A DNA stretch of 64,000 nucleotides. Origin: Deltaproteobacteria bacterium. Lineage in GTDB: Bacteria; Myxococcota; Myxococcia; SLRQ01. How positions within the stretch are numbered: position 1 is the stretch's first letter; the number at the start of each line of letters is the position of its first letter. The notes below the pieces were generated by a model. The model was given only the letters and a program-made list of their open reading frames with translations, searched no databases and was not told where the DNA came from. The stretch covers positions 1 to 64,000 of the forward strand of contig SLRQ01000066.1 of assembly GCA_007130885.1 (NCBI GenBank), in the 5' to 3' direction. Below are positions 19,019 through 28,118 of the stretch, piece after piece. The position numbers and the translations under genes are program-made.

Positions 19019-20692
19019 ATGGCGGAACCGTACATCTTTTCCATGAGCGACCTTCGCAAGGTTCGCGGCGACAAGGAGATCCTGAAGGGGATTCACCTTT
19101 CTTTTTTCCACGGAGCGAAGATCGGGGTCATAGGAGCCAACGGCTCGGGGAAATCCACGCTGCTTCGCATCATGGCCGGAGTGGACAAGGAGTTCCTCGG
19201 TCTGGCACGTCCGGACCCCTCGGCACGTGTGGGCTTTCTTCCACAGGAGCCTCGGCTCGACGAAAGCCTGGATGTGCGTGGAAACGTCGAGCTTGCTCTT
19301 CGGCCGATAAAGGAGCTTTTAGAAAGGTTCGATGAGATCTCGGCTCGTTTCGCCGAGCCAATGGAAGACGAAGAGATGGAAAAGCTCCTCGCCGAGCAAG
19401 GACGTCTCCAAGACAGGATTGACGCCACCGGTGGCTGGGAGATCGACAGGACCTTGGAGATTGCCATGGACGCCCTAAGATGTCCTCCGGGTGATACCGA
19501 TCCCCGGGTTCTGTCGGGGGGAGAGAAACGTCGCGTGGCGCTCTGCCGTGTCCTCCTCGAAAGACCCGAGCTTTTGCTTCTGGACGAGCCCACCAATCAT
19601 CTGGATGCCGAATCGGTGGCTTGGCTGGAAAAGCACCTCGAGCAGTATCCGGGAACGGTAGTCGCCGTCACCCATGATCGCTACTTCCTCGACAACGTGG
19701 CCGAGTGGATCCTAGAGCTGGATAGAGGCGAAGGCATACCTTGGAAAGGCAACTACGCAAGCTGGCTCGAGCAAAAGGAGAATCGCCTCGCCAACGAGGA
19801 AAAAGCGGAGTCGACGCGCCGCAAGGCTCTAGCCCGCGAGTTGGAGTGGGTTCGCATGAGCCAGAAAGCCAAGCAGGCCAAGGGTAAGGCCCGCCTGCAA
19901 GGCTACGAGCGTCTTCTCTCCGCCCAACCAGAGGGAAGAGGCCCTTCCGGCGCAATCTACATTCCGCCAGGCCCCAGGCTCGGTGACATCGTGGTGGAGG
20001 CGGCAGGGGTTCGTAAGGCTTACGGCGAAACGCTCCTACTTGACGAGATGTCTTTCAAGATTCCCCCCGGAAGCATCGTGGGGATCATAGGCCCGAACGG
20101 AGCCGGCAAAACGACCCTCTTTCGCATGCTGGCTGGACAAGAGAAGCCGGACTCCGGAACTCTTCGTTTGGGAGAGACCGTTGAGCTCGCCTATGTGGAT
20201 CAGTCGCGGGACGCCCTTCGCGGCGACAAAACCGTCTTCGAGGAGATAAGCGAAGGCCGAGACGAGATCGAGCTCGGACATCGAACGCTCAACTCTCGGG
20301 CTTATGTGGCCCAGTTTGCTTTCAAGGGCCCCGACCAGCAAAAGCGGGTGAAGGACCTCTCCGGCGGGGAGCGCAACCGAGTCCATCTTGCAAAGCTGCT
20401 CAAGCAAGGCGCCAACCTCATTCTTCTGGATGAGCCCACCAACGATCTCGACGTGGAGACTCTCCGTTCACTGGAGCAGGGGCTGGAGGAGTTTGCGGGA
20501 GGCGTCATGGTGATAAGCCACGACCGCTGGTTCCTGGACCGCGTGGCGACTCACATACTCGCCTTCGAGGGAGACAGCCGAGTAGTCCTCGTCGAGGGCG
20601 GATATCAGGAGTACGAGGAAGACAAGAAGAAGCGGCTCGGCGCCGAAGCTCTTCAGCCGAAGCGAATCCGATACAAGCCTCTCACTCGGTGA
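19019..20692 (+). CDS. ettA: ABC-F family ATPase, EttA-like
   Basis: ILKGIHLSFFHGAKIGVIGANGSGKSTLLRIMAGVD; two Walker A and two LSGGE(K/R) signatures; full-length EttA-like N-terminus. Confidence 0.93.
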   Translation: MAEPYIFSMSDLRKVRGDKEILKGIHLSFFHGAKIGVIGANGSGKSTLLRIMAGVDKEFLGLARPDPSARVGFLPQEPRLDESLDVRGNVELALRPIKELLERFDEISARFAEPMEDEEMEKLLAEQGRLQDRIDATGGWEIDRTLEIAMDALRCPPGDTDPRVLSGGEKRRVALCRVLLERPELLLLDEPTNHLDAESVAWLEKHLEQYPGTVVAVTHDRYFLDNVAEWILELDRGEGIPWKGNYASWLEQKENRLANEEKAESTRRKALARELEWVRMSQKAKQAKGKARLQGYERLLSAQPEGRGPSGAIYIPPGPRLGDIVVEAAGVRKAYGETLLLDEMSFKIPPGSIVGIIGPNGAGKTTLFRMLAGQEKPDSGTLRLGETVELAYVDQSRDALRGDKTVFEEISEGRDEIELGHRTLNSRAYVAQFAFKGPDQQKRVKDLSGGERNRVHLAKLLKQGANLILLDEPTNDLDVETLRSLEQGLEEFAGGVMVISHDRWFLDRVATHILAFEGDSRVVLVEGGYQEYEEDKKKRLGAEALQPKRIRYKPLTR

Positions 20693-20902
20693 GCCGCCAG
20701 CCCTCCTTGCATTTGCCGGTGTCGCGCTGCACTATGCCGCCAGGCAAAACGCGAACGACTTAGCCCGGGATATTCACGGCGTGCCGTTACGAGGCCGTGG
20801 AGCCGTCGGCAGACTCGGTGCTCACGGACCCGAAACAGCCGACCGCGATTCCGCAACAGCAGTAGGCAGGCCGTGAATGTTACGGGCTCAGGAGGTGTCG
20901 GC

Positions 20903-22123
20903 ATGAACTCTTTGGCACGTCAAACTTCTCGCCCCTTGCTCGCCACGAGGCTGCAGGGTTTCGGCACGACGATATTCACGGAGATGACCGAACAGGCGGT
21001 GGCCCACGACGCGGTCAATCTCGGGCAGGGCTTCCCCGATGAGGACCCGCATCCGGCCGTGGTTGCAGCCGCGCACGAAGCGCTTGATGCCGGGCACCAC
21101 CAGTATGCGCCCGGTCCGGGCGTGCCCTCTCTTCGTGAGGCCATAGCCGCGCACCAGCAGCGCCGCTACGGGATGACCTTCGATCCCTCGACCGAGATAA
21201 CCGTCACCTTCGGTGCCACCGAGGCAATAGCCGCGACCGTCCTGGCGCTGTGTGAGGAAGGAGACGAGGTCCTGGTTCTCGAGCCCACCTATGATTGCTA
21301 CTCGGCCGTCATTTCGATGGCGGGTGCCAAGGAAGTACGTGTTCCGCTCGAGGTGCCCGCTCTTTCGTCGGATGGTGGCGCCGAGACCGGCTTCACCCTC
21401 GATGTGAATCGGCTAATAAGCGCCGTCACTCCGCGTACCCGGGCCTTGCTGCTCAACTCGCCTCACAACCCCACCGGCCTCGTCCTGGACACCGCCACAC
21501 TGGACGCCATCGCCTCTTGTTGCGTTGAGAACGACCTCATCGCGATCACCGACGAGGTCTACGAGCACCTGGTCTACGAAGGAGAGCACGTGCCGCTTGC
21601 TACTCTGCCGGGAATGCGTGACCGCACCGTTACCATCTCCAGCGCCGGCAAGACCTTCTCCTGCACCGGATGGAAGATCGGCTGGGCATGTGCCTCCCCC
21701 GAGCTCACAGGTGCCGTCCGCGCTGCCAAGCAGTTCCTTTCCTTCGCGGGGGGCACGCCCCTTCAGCACGCGATCGCCCGGGCACTATCGCTTCCAGACG
21801 ATACGATTTCAGAGGTCACGGCTACTCACCGAAGGCGGCGTGACAAGCTCGTCGAGGGGTTGCGGCGCCTCGGAGTTCCCGCCCTTCGTCCGGCGGGAAC
21901 CTACTTCGTGACCGCCGATTTGGCACCCCTCGGCCATTCAAACGCCATGGAGTTCTGCCGCTGGGCTCCCTCGGGCATAGGGGTCGCCGCCGTCCCTTTC
22001 GGCGCCTTCGTGCTCGATCCGGAGCCCGTCCGCTCTCTCGTTCGATTCGCAATCTGCAAGAGCGAACATGTTCTTGCGGAGGGCCTCCGACGCCTCGAAA
22101 GCTTGGCGCGAGATCCCGGCTAG
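20903..22123 (+). CDS. Class I/II PLP-dependent aminotransferase
   Basis: DAVNLGQGFPDEDP, HHQYAPGPGVPSLREAIA, LLNSPHNPTGLVLD, TISSAGKTFSCTGWKIGWA. Confidence 0.94.
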   Translation: MNSLARQTSRPLLATRLQGFGTTIFTEMTEQAVAHDAVNLGQGFPDEDPHPAVVAAAHEALDAGHHQYAPGPGVPSLREAIAAHQQRRYGMTFDPSTEITVTFGATEAIAATVLALCEEGDEVLVLEPTYDCYSAVISMAGAKEVRVPLEVPALSSDGGAETGFTLDVNRLISAVTPRTRALLLNSPHNPTGLVLDTATLDAIASCCVENDLIAITDEVYEHLVYEGEHVPLATLPGMRDRTVTISSAGKTFSCTGWKIGWACASPELTGAVRAAKQFLSFAGGTPLQHAIARALSLPDDTISEVTATHRRRRDKLVEGLRRLGVPALRPAGTYFVTADLAPLGHSNAMEFCRWAPSGIGVAAVPFGAFVLDPEPVRSLVRFAICKSEHVLAEGLRRLESLARDPG

Positions 22124-22530
22124 CCCGCTTGCCGCCAGCTTCGCCCCGCCGGATCTCCAAGCCTCTCGAGCCTGCCCATCAGCCGCCAACCAGGCAAGTT
22201 GGTGGGTGGCTCACGGCAGGGCGCCTCCTCCCGCGCCATCTTGTCCACCTCCGCCACCACGGCAATCACGACCGCGGCCTTCTCCCTTGGTGACAGTCCT
22301 TCGAGAGAGACCTCGTCCATCCCTTTCCCCTCCGGCTCCTTCCGCGTTGTCGGTTCAGGAGCCGCGCTCATTCCTTCGGCCGGCAGCTGCTTCTCCGCAA
22401 AGACGCTGGTCAAAAGGCTCATCAGCCCTGACAGCACCAGAAGCAAGAATATCACAGCGCCGAATGCGACCGCGCACACTACAAGCAGGTTGGGATCTTC
22501 CACCGGTCCTCTCCTCGAGAAGGCGAACAT
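22120..22530 (-). CDS. Small single-TM protein, possibly OadG-like (Na+ pump decarboxylase gamma subunit)
   Basis: N-terminal TM (NLLVVCAVAFGAVIFLLLVLSGLMSLLTSVF), charged linker, then SPREKAAVVIAVVAEVDKM amphipathic segment. Confidence 0.5.
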   Translation of the reverse strand: MFAFSRRGPVEDPNLLVVCAVAFGAVIFLLLVLSGLMSLLTSVFAEKQLPAEGMSAAPEPTTRKEPEGKGMDEVSLEGLSPREKAAVVIAVVAEVDKMAREEAPCREPPTNLPGWRLMGRLERLGDPAGRSWRQAG

Positions 22531-22670
22531 GCTAGGACCGCCGCCTGCTCGGGTCAAGCCGCGGCCGCGGGTAGCCGCGACTGACGGGCATTGGGCAAAC
22601 GGACTTGACCTTTCTGTTATTGCGGTATACCTTTACCTCAATAGTCGAGAGCGACCTCACAGGAGAAAAG

Positions 22671-23138
22671 ATGCATAGTCTTCTGAAAGTTTCCGACGCG
22701 GTGAACCTTGCAATGCACGCCTCCGCCATCCTGGCCTCCGAACCGGAGAAGCTGATGGCGGCTCGGGAGCTGGCGACTCGACTTGATGCGTCGGAGGCCA
22801 CCCTATCCAAGGCCATGCAACAACTCGTAAGGGCGAGCTTGGTTACCTCCACGCGTGGCCCGGCGGGTGGTTTTCGCCTTGCTCGGGATCCCGCACGGAT
22901 CAAGCTCAAGAGCATAGTCGAGGCTATCGAGGGGCCTCTTGCCGCTCCTGAATGCCTATTCGGACGCCGTCTCTGCGACCGCGACGAGTGCTTGCTTGGA
23001 GACACGCTCGGGCGTGCCCACCGGATGCTGGAGGAACGTCTCGAAACGATGACGCTGGATCGTGTACCGATCTCCTTGATCCGCCGGAGTTCCGGCAGAC
23101 CGACAAAGCGGAGCACTAGGCGCAAAAAAGGCAGGTAA
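22671..23138 (+). CDS. Rrf2-family transcriptional regulator, likely Fe-S
   Basis: LKVSDAVNLAMHASAILA..LATRLDASEATLSKAMQQLVRASLVTSTRGPAGGFRLAR; three cysteines ECLFGRRLCDRDEC. Confidence 0.9.
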   Translation: MHSLLKVSDAVNLAMHASAILASEPEKLMAARELATRLDASEATLSKAMQQLVRASLVTSTRGPAGGFRLARDPARIKLKSIVEAIEGPLAAPECLFGRRLCDRDECLLGDTLGRAHRMLEERLETMTLDRVPISLIRRSSGRPTKRSTRRKKGR

Positions 23139-23190
23139 CAGAGTGGCAAAGCGCTTCGCCTCTTACTCGACTGGAAACCGGAGGTGATTC

Positions 23191-23865
23191 ATGAAATGCC
23201 CCGGACAAGACCGCCGATACTGGACACCCAGCTCCATATCGGAAGCTCGCTGCCCAAAATGCGAGAAGCCCGTCGAGTTCTTCAAGGACGAGCCGACGCG
23301 CCGGTGTACGGGCTGCAATCATAAGCTTGTCAATCCAAACATGGATTTTGGATGCATCAGCTACTGTCGCTTCGCCTCGAAGTGCGCTGACCAATTGCCG
23401 GTGGTGATGAACGAGGCGGGCGACTTGATGAAGGATCGCGTTATCGCCAATGCTAGAAGGCACTTCGGCACGGATCATCGTGAGATCGACCGTGCCGCCC
23501 GAACCGCCGACCACGCGGAAAAGCTCGCAGTTGAGACCGGCGGTGACGTGGCGATTGTTCTATCCGCGGCCTGCCTTGCCGGCACCGTCGACCCCGTCAC
23601 CAAGGACACCACCGCCGCATCCAAAATCATGGAAGAAGCAGGTGCCGACCCCGACATCATCAAGGAGGTGACGAGCATTCTCTCCGGTAACTCGAAAGAC
23701 CCGGAAAGCAAGACGAACCGTCTAATCGTCCATGACGCTCGGGTTCTTTCGGATATCGAAATCACTCGGTTGAGTACAAGCGGTGAACGAGAGGAAGGCT
23801 CTCTCGAAGATCGTTTTCTCACGGAGGCCGCTAGAAAACGCGCGGAAGAGCTTCTACGGCGTTAG
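23191..23865 (+). CDS. Zinc-ribbon + degenerate HD-domain protein
   Basis: MKCPGQDRRYWTPSSISEARCPKCEKPVEFFKDEPTRRCTGCNHKLVNPNMDFGCISYCRFASKC; the segment GDVAIVLSAACLAGT sits where active relatives have ..LHDIG. Confidence 0.75.
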   Translation: MKCPGQDRRYWTPSSISEARCPKCEKPVEFFKDEPTRRCTGCNHKLVNPNMDFGCISYCRFASKCADQLPVVMNEAGDLMKDRVIANARRHFGTDHREIDRAARTADHAEKLAVETGGDVAIVLSAACLAGTVDPVTKDTTAASKIMEEAGADPDIIKEVTSILSGNSKDPESKTNRLIVHDARVLSDIEITRLSTSGEREEGSLEDRFLTEAARKRAEELLRR

Positions 23866-24059
23866 GCCCGATGCCTGCATATCCTCGATGACGTCGTAGT
23901 CCTCGGCATAGAGCCCCATATAACGACAGGTAGCGCCGTCCGGCCGGAGCAGCCATAGCTTCTGATCTTCTTCGTGCTTTCCAGATAGAAGAGAGGGAGT
24001 CCAACCAGCCTGGACTGTGGGGGCAATGAAGGGGCATCATAGGTTGTTGAAGTCTCCTC

Positions 24060-25085
24060 ATGCGCGAAAGGGCATCCACTTTGACCTGGCTAGAATGCAG
24101 GGTGCGGCGGCAGAAGAGGGCTCCTGCCGGCTGCGTCGTACCCGCCCTTCTTCTTGCAAGCCTCGCCCTGGGCTGCCTGCAGGACGAAGAGGAGCATGCC
24201 ACCCTGTCGCCGTCTGCAACCGAGGAGCCGGAAAGAGAAGAGCGCGCCGGTCTCGAAGAGCCGTTGGTTCGAAGAGACCCGGAGAAGCTTCGCCTTGGTG
24301 TCGTGGGATTTTGGGGCACTTCCACACATGCCGAGGCTTTCGAGCCGATGGCAAGCTTTCTCGCCGAAGATACAGGGCGCCGCGTCGAGATCGTTTCGGC
24401 GACGGGCTACGACGACCTCGTTCGTCTGCTGATGGAAGGCGAGCTGGAGCTGGCTCTGCTGCCTCCCCTCGCCTACGTGCGGGCACGCGAGCAACTCCCC
24501 CACCTTCGCCTGCTTCGCACGATGGTCGTGAGCGGGGCGGTCCATTACTCCGGCTACATCATCGTGCGCGCGGACAGCCCCATTACGAGCAGCCGAGATC
24601 TGTCGGGCGGGAAGATGGCCTTCGTCGAGCGCTCCTCGGCGAGCGGATATTTGTTTGCGAGAAAGTGGCTCGCCGAAGAAGGCCTGGAGCCGGACCGGCA
24701 CCTCGCCGATTCCATATTCACCGGTAGTCACGAAGACGTGATTCGGGCGGTGATCGAAGGAGACGTTGATGCGGGCGCAACCTTTCAAGGCGCGATAAAG
24801 ACCGCCCGCGCTTCCGGCTTGGACACGGGGATACTCCGCGTGCTGGCCATAACGGGACGCATTCCTCTCGACGCTCTGGTAGCCGCGCCCGATCTGGACG
24901 CCAGGCTGCTGGAGCGGGTTGACTCCTCTCTCGAGGATATCAACACCGCGAGCCCCCGGGGACGAGCGGCCCTGTCGGGACTGGTGGACATAAATGGATG
25001 GGTCCAGACCGACGATCGGTTGTATGACCCAATTCGAAATGTAATCGGCTATGCCGCCGGCCCTGACGGGGAACAGAACGAATGA
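24060..25085 (+). CDS. PhnD-like phosphate/phosphonate-type substrate-binding lipoprotein
   Basis: ASLALGCLQ lipobox; LRLGVVGFWGTSTHAEAFEPMASFLAEDTGRRVEI, ELALLPPLAYV, SGYIIVRADSPITSSRDLSGGKMAFVERSSASGYLFA. Confidence 0.9.
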   Translation: MRERASTLTWLECRVRRQKRAPAGCVVPALLLASLALGCLQDEEEHATLSPSATEEPEREERAGLEEPLVRRDPEKLRLGVVGFWGTSTHAEAFEPMASFLAEDTGRRVEIVSATGYDDLVRLLMEGELELALLPPLAYVRAREQLPHLRLLRTMVVSGAVHYSGYIIVRADSPITSSRDLSGGKMAFVERSSASGYLFARKWLAEEGLEPDRHLADSIFTGSHEDVIRAVIEGDVDAGATFQGAIKTARASGLDTGILRVLAITGRIPLDALVAAPDLDARLLERVDSSLEDINTASPRGRAALSGLVDINGWVQTDDRLYDPIRNVIGYAAGPDGEQNE

Positions 25086-26401
25086 AGCTGAGAGGCAAGA
25101 TCCTATTCGGCGGAATAGGCCTCATGGCGGTGGCCATGCTGCTCCTCGGCGTGATGATGATTAGAGCCCACCGGGCCACCTATCTCGAGGAAGCCGAGCT
25201 TCGCGCCCGCGCGTTTTTGTCCATGCTGGCGGTGGCGAGCCGGGGGCCCGTGGCTTCGGGAAGCCTGGAGGACTTGGACTCGATGCTGGCCAGCTTGATC
25301 GAGCACGATCTCGATCTGTTGGACATTCAGTTCGTGAGCATCGTGGACACGAACAGGCGCGTCATAGGACATACCGACACCAGGCATTATGGGACCCGGC
25401 CCTCCGACCCGTTCATCATCGACGCCGTGGCGGCGACCGAGCCTCTCGTCCGCAGAATAGACAACGATGACCTGCTTCTGGTCAGCATGCCCATGGATAC
25501 CGCCGTGCCCGGAAAAAGCAGCATCCGGTGGGGGACGGTGGTAGCCGGCATCGGTCTCGAGAGGGTTCGCTCCGGTCTTGTCGAGCTGTTCTTGCGCGCC
25601 GTTCCCACGATCCTCATCTTCGTGGGTCTGGTCACTCTCTTGGTCGGCTGGCGGCTAGAACGATCGGTCATCCGTCCGGTCCGGGAGCTGACCGCCTCGG
25701 CGCGGGCGTTCGCGGGAGGTAATCTCGATGCCCGCGCTTCTATTGAAAGCGACGACGAGCTGGCGGTCCTCTGCGAAACGTTCAACCGGATGTCGGATCA
25801 GATCGCCCGTTACACGAGGCAACTTGAAGACGAGATTCGCGCACGAACCCGGGAGCTGGAGGAGGCCAACCGCCAGCTCGAGGCCCTCGCCATCACCGAT
25901 GCTCTCACGGGTATGTTCAACAGGCGTTACTTCGAGGAGGCGCTGGATAAAGAGCTGCGCCGATGCCAGCGCGTAGACAGCCCTCTCTCCCTGCTCATGA
26001 TGGACGTCGATCACTTCAAGCTCTACAACGACCGACATGGGCATCAAGCAGGAGACGATCTCCTTCGCAGGTTGGCCAAGATAGTACAGCGGCGGGTACG
26101 CGAAACGGACATGGCGTGCCGCTACGGCGGTGAGGAGTTCACGATAATACTTCCCGGCACCACGACTCCGGATGCGCTGGTCGTGGCTAGCCAGCTTCGG
26201 CAAATGGTGGAGGAGCACCCTTTCGCGTTTGCCGAGACCCAGCCCTCGGGAAAGGTAACTGTCAGCATCGGAGTAGCGACCTTCCCCGACCACGCGGAAG
26301 ACAAGGCCGGTCTCATCAGTTGCGCGGATAAAGCTATGTACCTGGTGAAGCAAGGCGGACGAAACGGAGTACGCGCCGCCCCGAGCGAACCGGTCTCCTG
26401 A
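25082..26401 (+). CDS. Diguanylate cyclase: N-terminal sensor, HAMP and GGDEF domains
   Basis: Two TM segments, ERSVIRPVRELTASARAFAGGNLDARA (HAMP), ALTGMFNRRYFEEAL, RYGGEEF, RxxD I-site RETD five residues upstream of GGEEF; 4-bp overlap with the upstream gene. Confidence 0.95.
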   Translation: MKLRGKILFGGIGLMAVAMLLLGVMMIRAHRATYLEEAELRARAFLSMLAVASRGPVASGSLEDLDSMLASLIEHDLDLLDIQFVSIVDTNRRVIGHTDTRHYGTRPSDPFIIDAVAATEPLVRRIDNDDLLLVSMPMDTAVPGKSSIRWGTVVAGIGLERVRSGLVELFLRAVPTILIFVGLVTLLVGWRLERSVIRPVRELTASARAFAGGNLDARASIESDDELAVLCETFNRMSDQIARYTRQLEDEIRARTRELEEANRQLEALAITDALTGMFNRRYFEEALDKELRRCQRVDSPLSLLMMDVDHFKLYNDRHGHQAGDDLLRRLAKIVQRRVRETDMACRYGGEEFTIILPGTTTPDALVVASQLRQMVEEHPFAFAETQPSGKVTVSIGVATFPDHAEDKAGLISCADKAMYLVKQGGRNGVRAAPSEPVS

Positions 26402-26440
26402 AGAACCCGCGGTATCCGGCTGGTCCGACGTTGCCCGCGC

Positions 26441-27277
26441 TCAAGGCCTGCCGGGCGTTTCCGGAGGACCGGGCCTATCGCCTTCTTGGCCGCCGGCCTC
26501 GCCGGCACCCATTTCCTCGACCTCGTCGGGCAGTATGCCCGCGCCTAAACGCCCTGCCGCGTCATAACCCATACCGGCCTCGGAGAAGATCTCTTCATAC
26601 CAATCACCCGCCGCGGCACCGAAAAAAGCCTCCGCTTCGCCACCCGCCGCTGCATGCCGGCGATAGTCCTCGGCAAGGCGTCGCAGATCTTCTTCCGGCC
26701 GCCCGTCGAGCAGGAAGGCCGCGAGGGCAGCCACGGCCTCCTCGCCATAGACGCCCATTGCCCGAAGATCCTGGAGCGTACCGACGGCAGCCGCCGCGCG
26801 CGAAACGGGAACGTCCGCCCGGGAAGCAGCCTCCATGAGCAAGGCCATCTGCGCCGGCGGGACGCCGGCGGTGAATCCGGCCGCTACCCGGATGATGTCG
26901 GCCGGCTCGACGGGCCCCGCCGCACCCCTTTCCACGGCTTGGAGCAGTAGCTCGAAGGACCGCTCCAGCCTCGAGCACACCGTCCTCACGGCCGCTAGGA
27001 TTCGCGTCTCGGGAACTCCTTTTGCCAGCCCTTCCAGCAGCTTGGATGCAAGCGGCTCGAGCGGCAAGTCGGCCTCGAGGGCTTCTTCCATCAATCTCTC
27101 GAATTCTTTTCTGGTCTCGCCCGAGACCTCGGCTTCACCGGCAAGCCGCAGCAGGTCGGGAGCCGCCTCTACGTCCCCCGGGTCTCGCTGCTCGGCACCC
27201 GCGGGCCAAGTTGCGAGCATTAGAAGCGTAACCGCCAATACTCCCACGCAACCGCGGCTTACATAGGTAGCTACCAT
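26441..27277 (-). CDS. Exported hypothetical helical protein
   Basis: Signal peptide MVATYVSRGCVGVLAVTLLMLATWPAGA; Ala/Glu/Leu-rich helical repeats. Confidence 0.6.
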   Translation of the reverse strand: MVATYVSRGCVGVLAVTLLMLATWPAGAEQRDPGDVEAAPDLLRLAGEAEVSGETRKEFERLMEEALEADLPLEPLASKLLEGLAKGVPETRILAAVRTVCSRLERSFELLLQAVERGAAGPVEPADIIRVAAGFTAGVPPAQMALLMEAASRADVPVSRAAAAVGTLQDLRAMGVYGEEAVAALAAFLLDGRPEEDLRRLAEDYRRHAAAGGEAEAFFGAAAGDWYEEIFSEAGMGYDAAGRLGAGILPDEVEEMGAGEAGGQEGDRPGPPETPGRP

Positions 27278-27383
27278 GACTGGCTCCCTTTTTCGGCCGG
27301 CAAAAGGCGGCTGACTACACCCTCCGACCTCGTCCATAAGGACGAGGCTGAAGCCCAAGGGTTACTGCATGATGACGGTTTTC

Positions 27384-28118
27384 TCATTGGAGCCTCACCG
27401 TCAGCATCAGTTTTGCCTCGCCGGGGCCCAAATACACCCCGACTCCACCTTGGCCGGCTTCATGGTCGACGCCGGAGGCCCAAAGCCACACGGCTCCACC
27501 AGCCGCTAAAAGAGCTCCAGCGACCGCACCCGAAACCAGCGCCATGTCCCTGCGTTTTCGCCGGCGCTCCGCTATGTCTTCCAAGATCAGCTCGCGCGCA
27601 TCCTGGGAAACATCGTCTCTTGACTTGATGTCTTCGGCGGCAAGCTCGCTTCGGGCGGCCGTTCGCCACCAGAGCACAGCGGTAACCCCGGCCACTGCCG
27701 AGCCTCCCACCAGCGCCGGTCCGAGAAAGGTTCTCGAGGTCTCCTCTTGCCGCCTAGGCAGCGGAAACGGAGGGTTCCCTGTCGGCGGCCGCCCGGGCTG
27801 CTCATAGCTCAACGTCACGGTTTCCCCCGCTTTGACCTCGACGAACTCCTCGAACGGCGGAGCAGCAGGCGCAAACACGGTGAGTAGGTAGGTGCCCGGC
27901 TCCAGCGGCAAACACTCCACACCGGTTTCTACGGGCTCTCCGTCCACTTCGACCCTGGCCCCGTCCGGCAGGCCAGCCACCTCCACGCAGCCCTCGAGAA
28001 CGTCTTCGGCTCTAACCTCCATCGCGGCGGCGGCGAGAGACAGAATCCCGGCGACAAAAGCCAGTTTGCGCACACTCCCGCCCCTCTTGCCCCGCCGCGC
28101 TTCGGCTAGCCTCGCCAT
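27384..28118 (-). CDS. PEGA-like domain membrane protein
   Basis: GCVEVAGLPDGARVEVDGEPVETGVECLPLEPGTYLLTVFAPAAPPFEEFVEVKAGETVTLSYE, C-terminal TM segments. Confidence 0.7.
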   Translation of the reverse strand: MARLAEARRGKRGGSVRKLAFVAGILSLAAAAMEVRAEDVLEGCVEVAGLPDGARVEVDGEPVETGVECLPLEPGTYLLTVFAPAAPPFEEFVEVKAGETVTLSYEQPGRPPTGNPPFPLPRRQEETSRTFLGPALVGGSAVAGVTAVLWWRTAARSELAAEDIKSRDDVSQDARELILEDIAERRRKRRDMALVSGAVAGALLAAGGAVWLWASGVDHEAGQGGVGVYLGPGEAKLMLTVRLQ

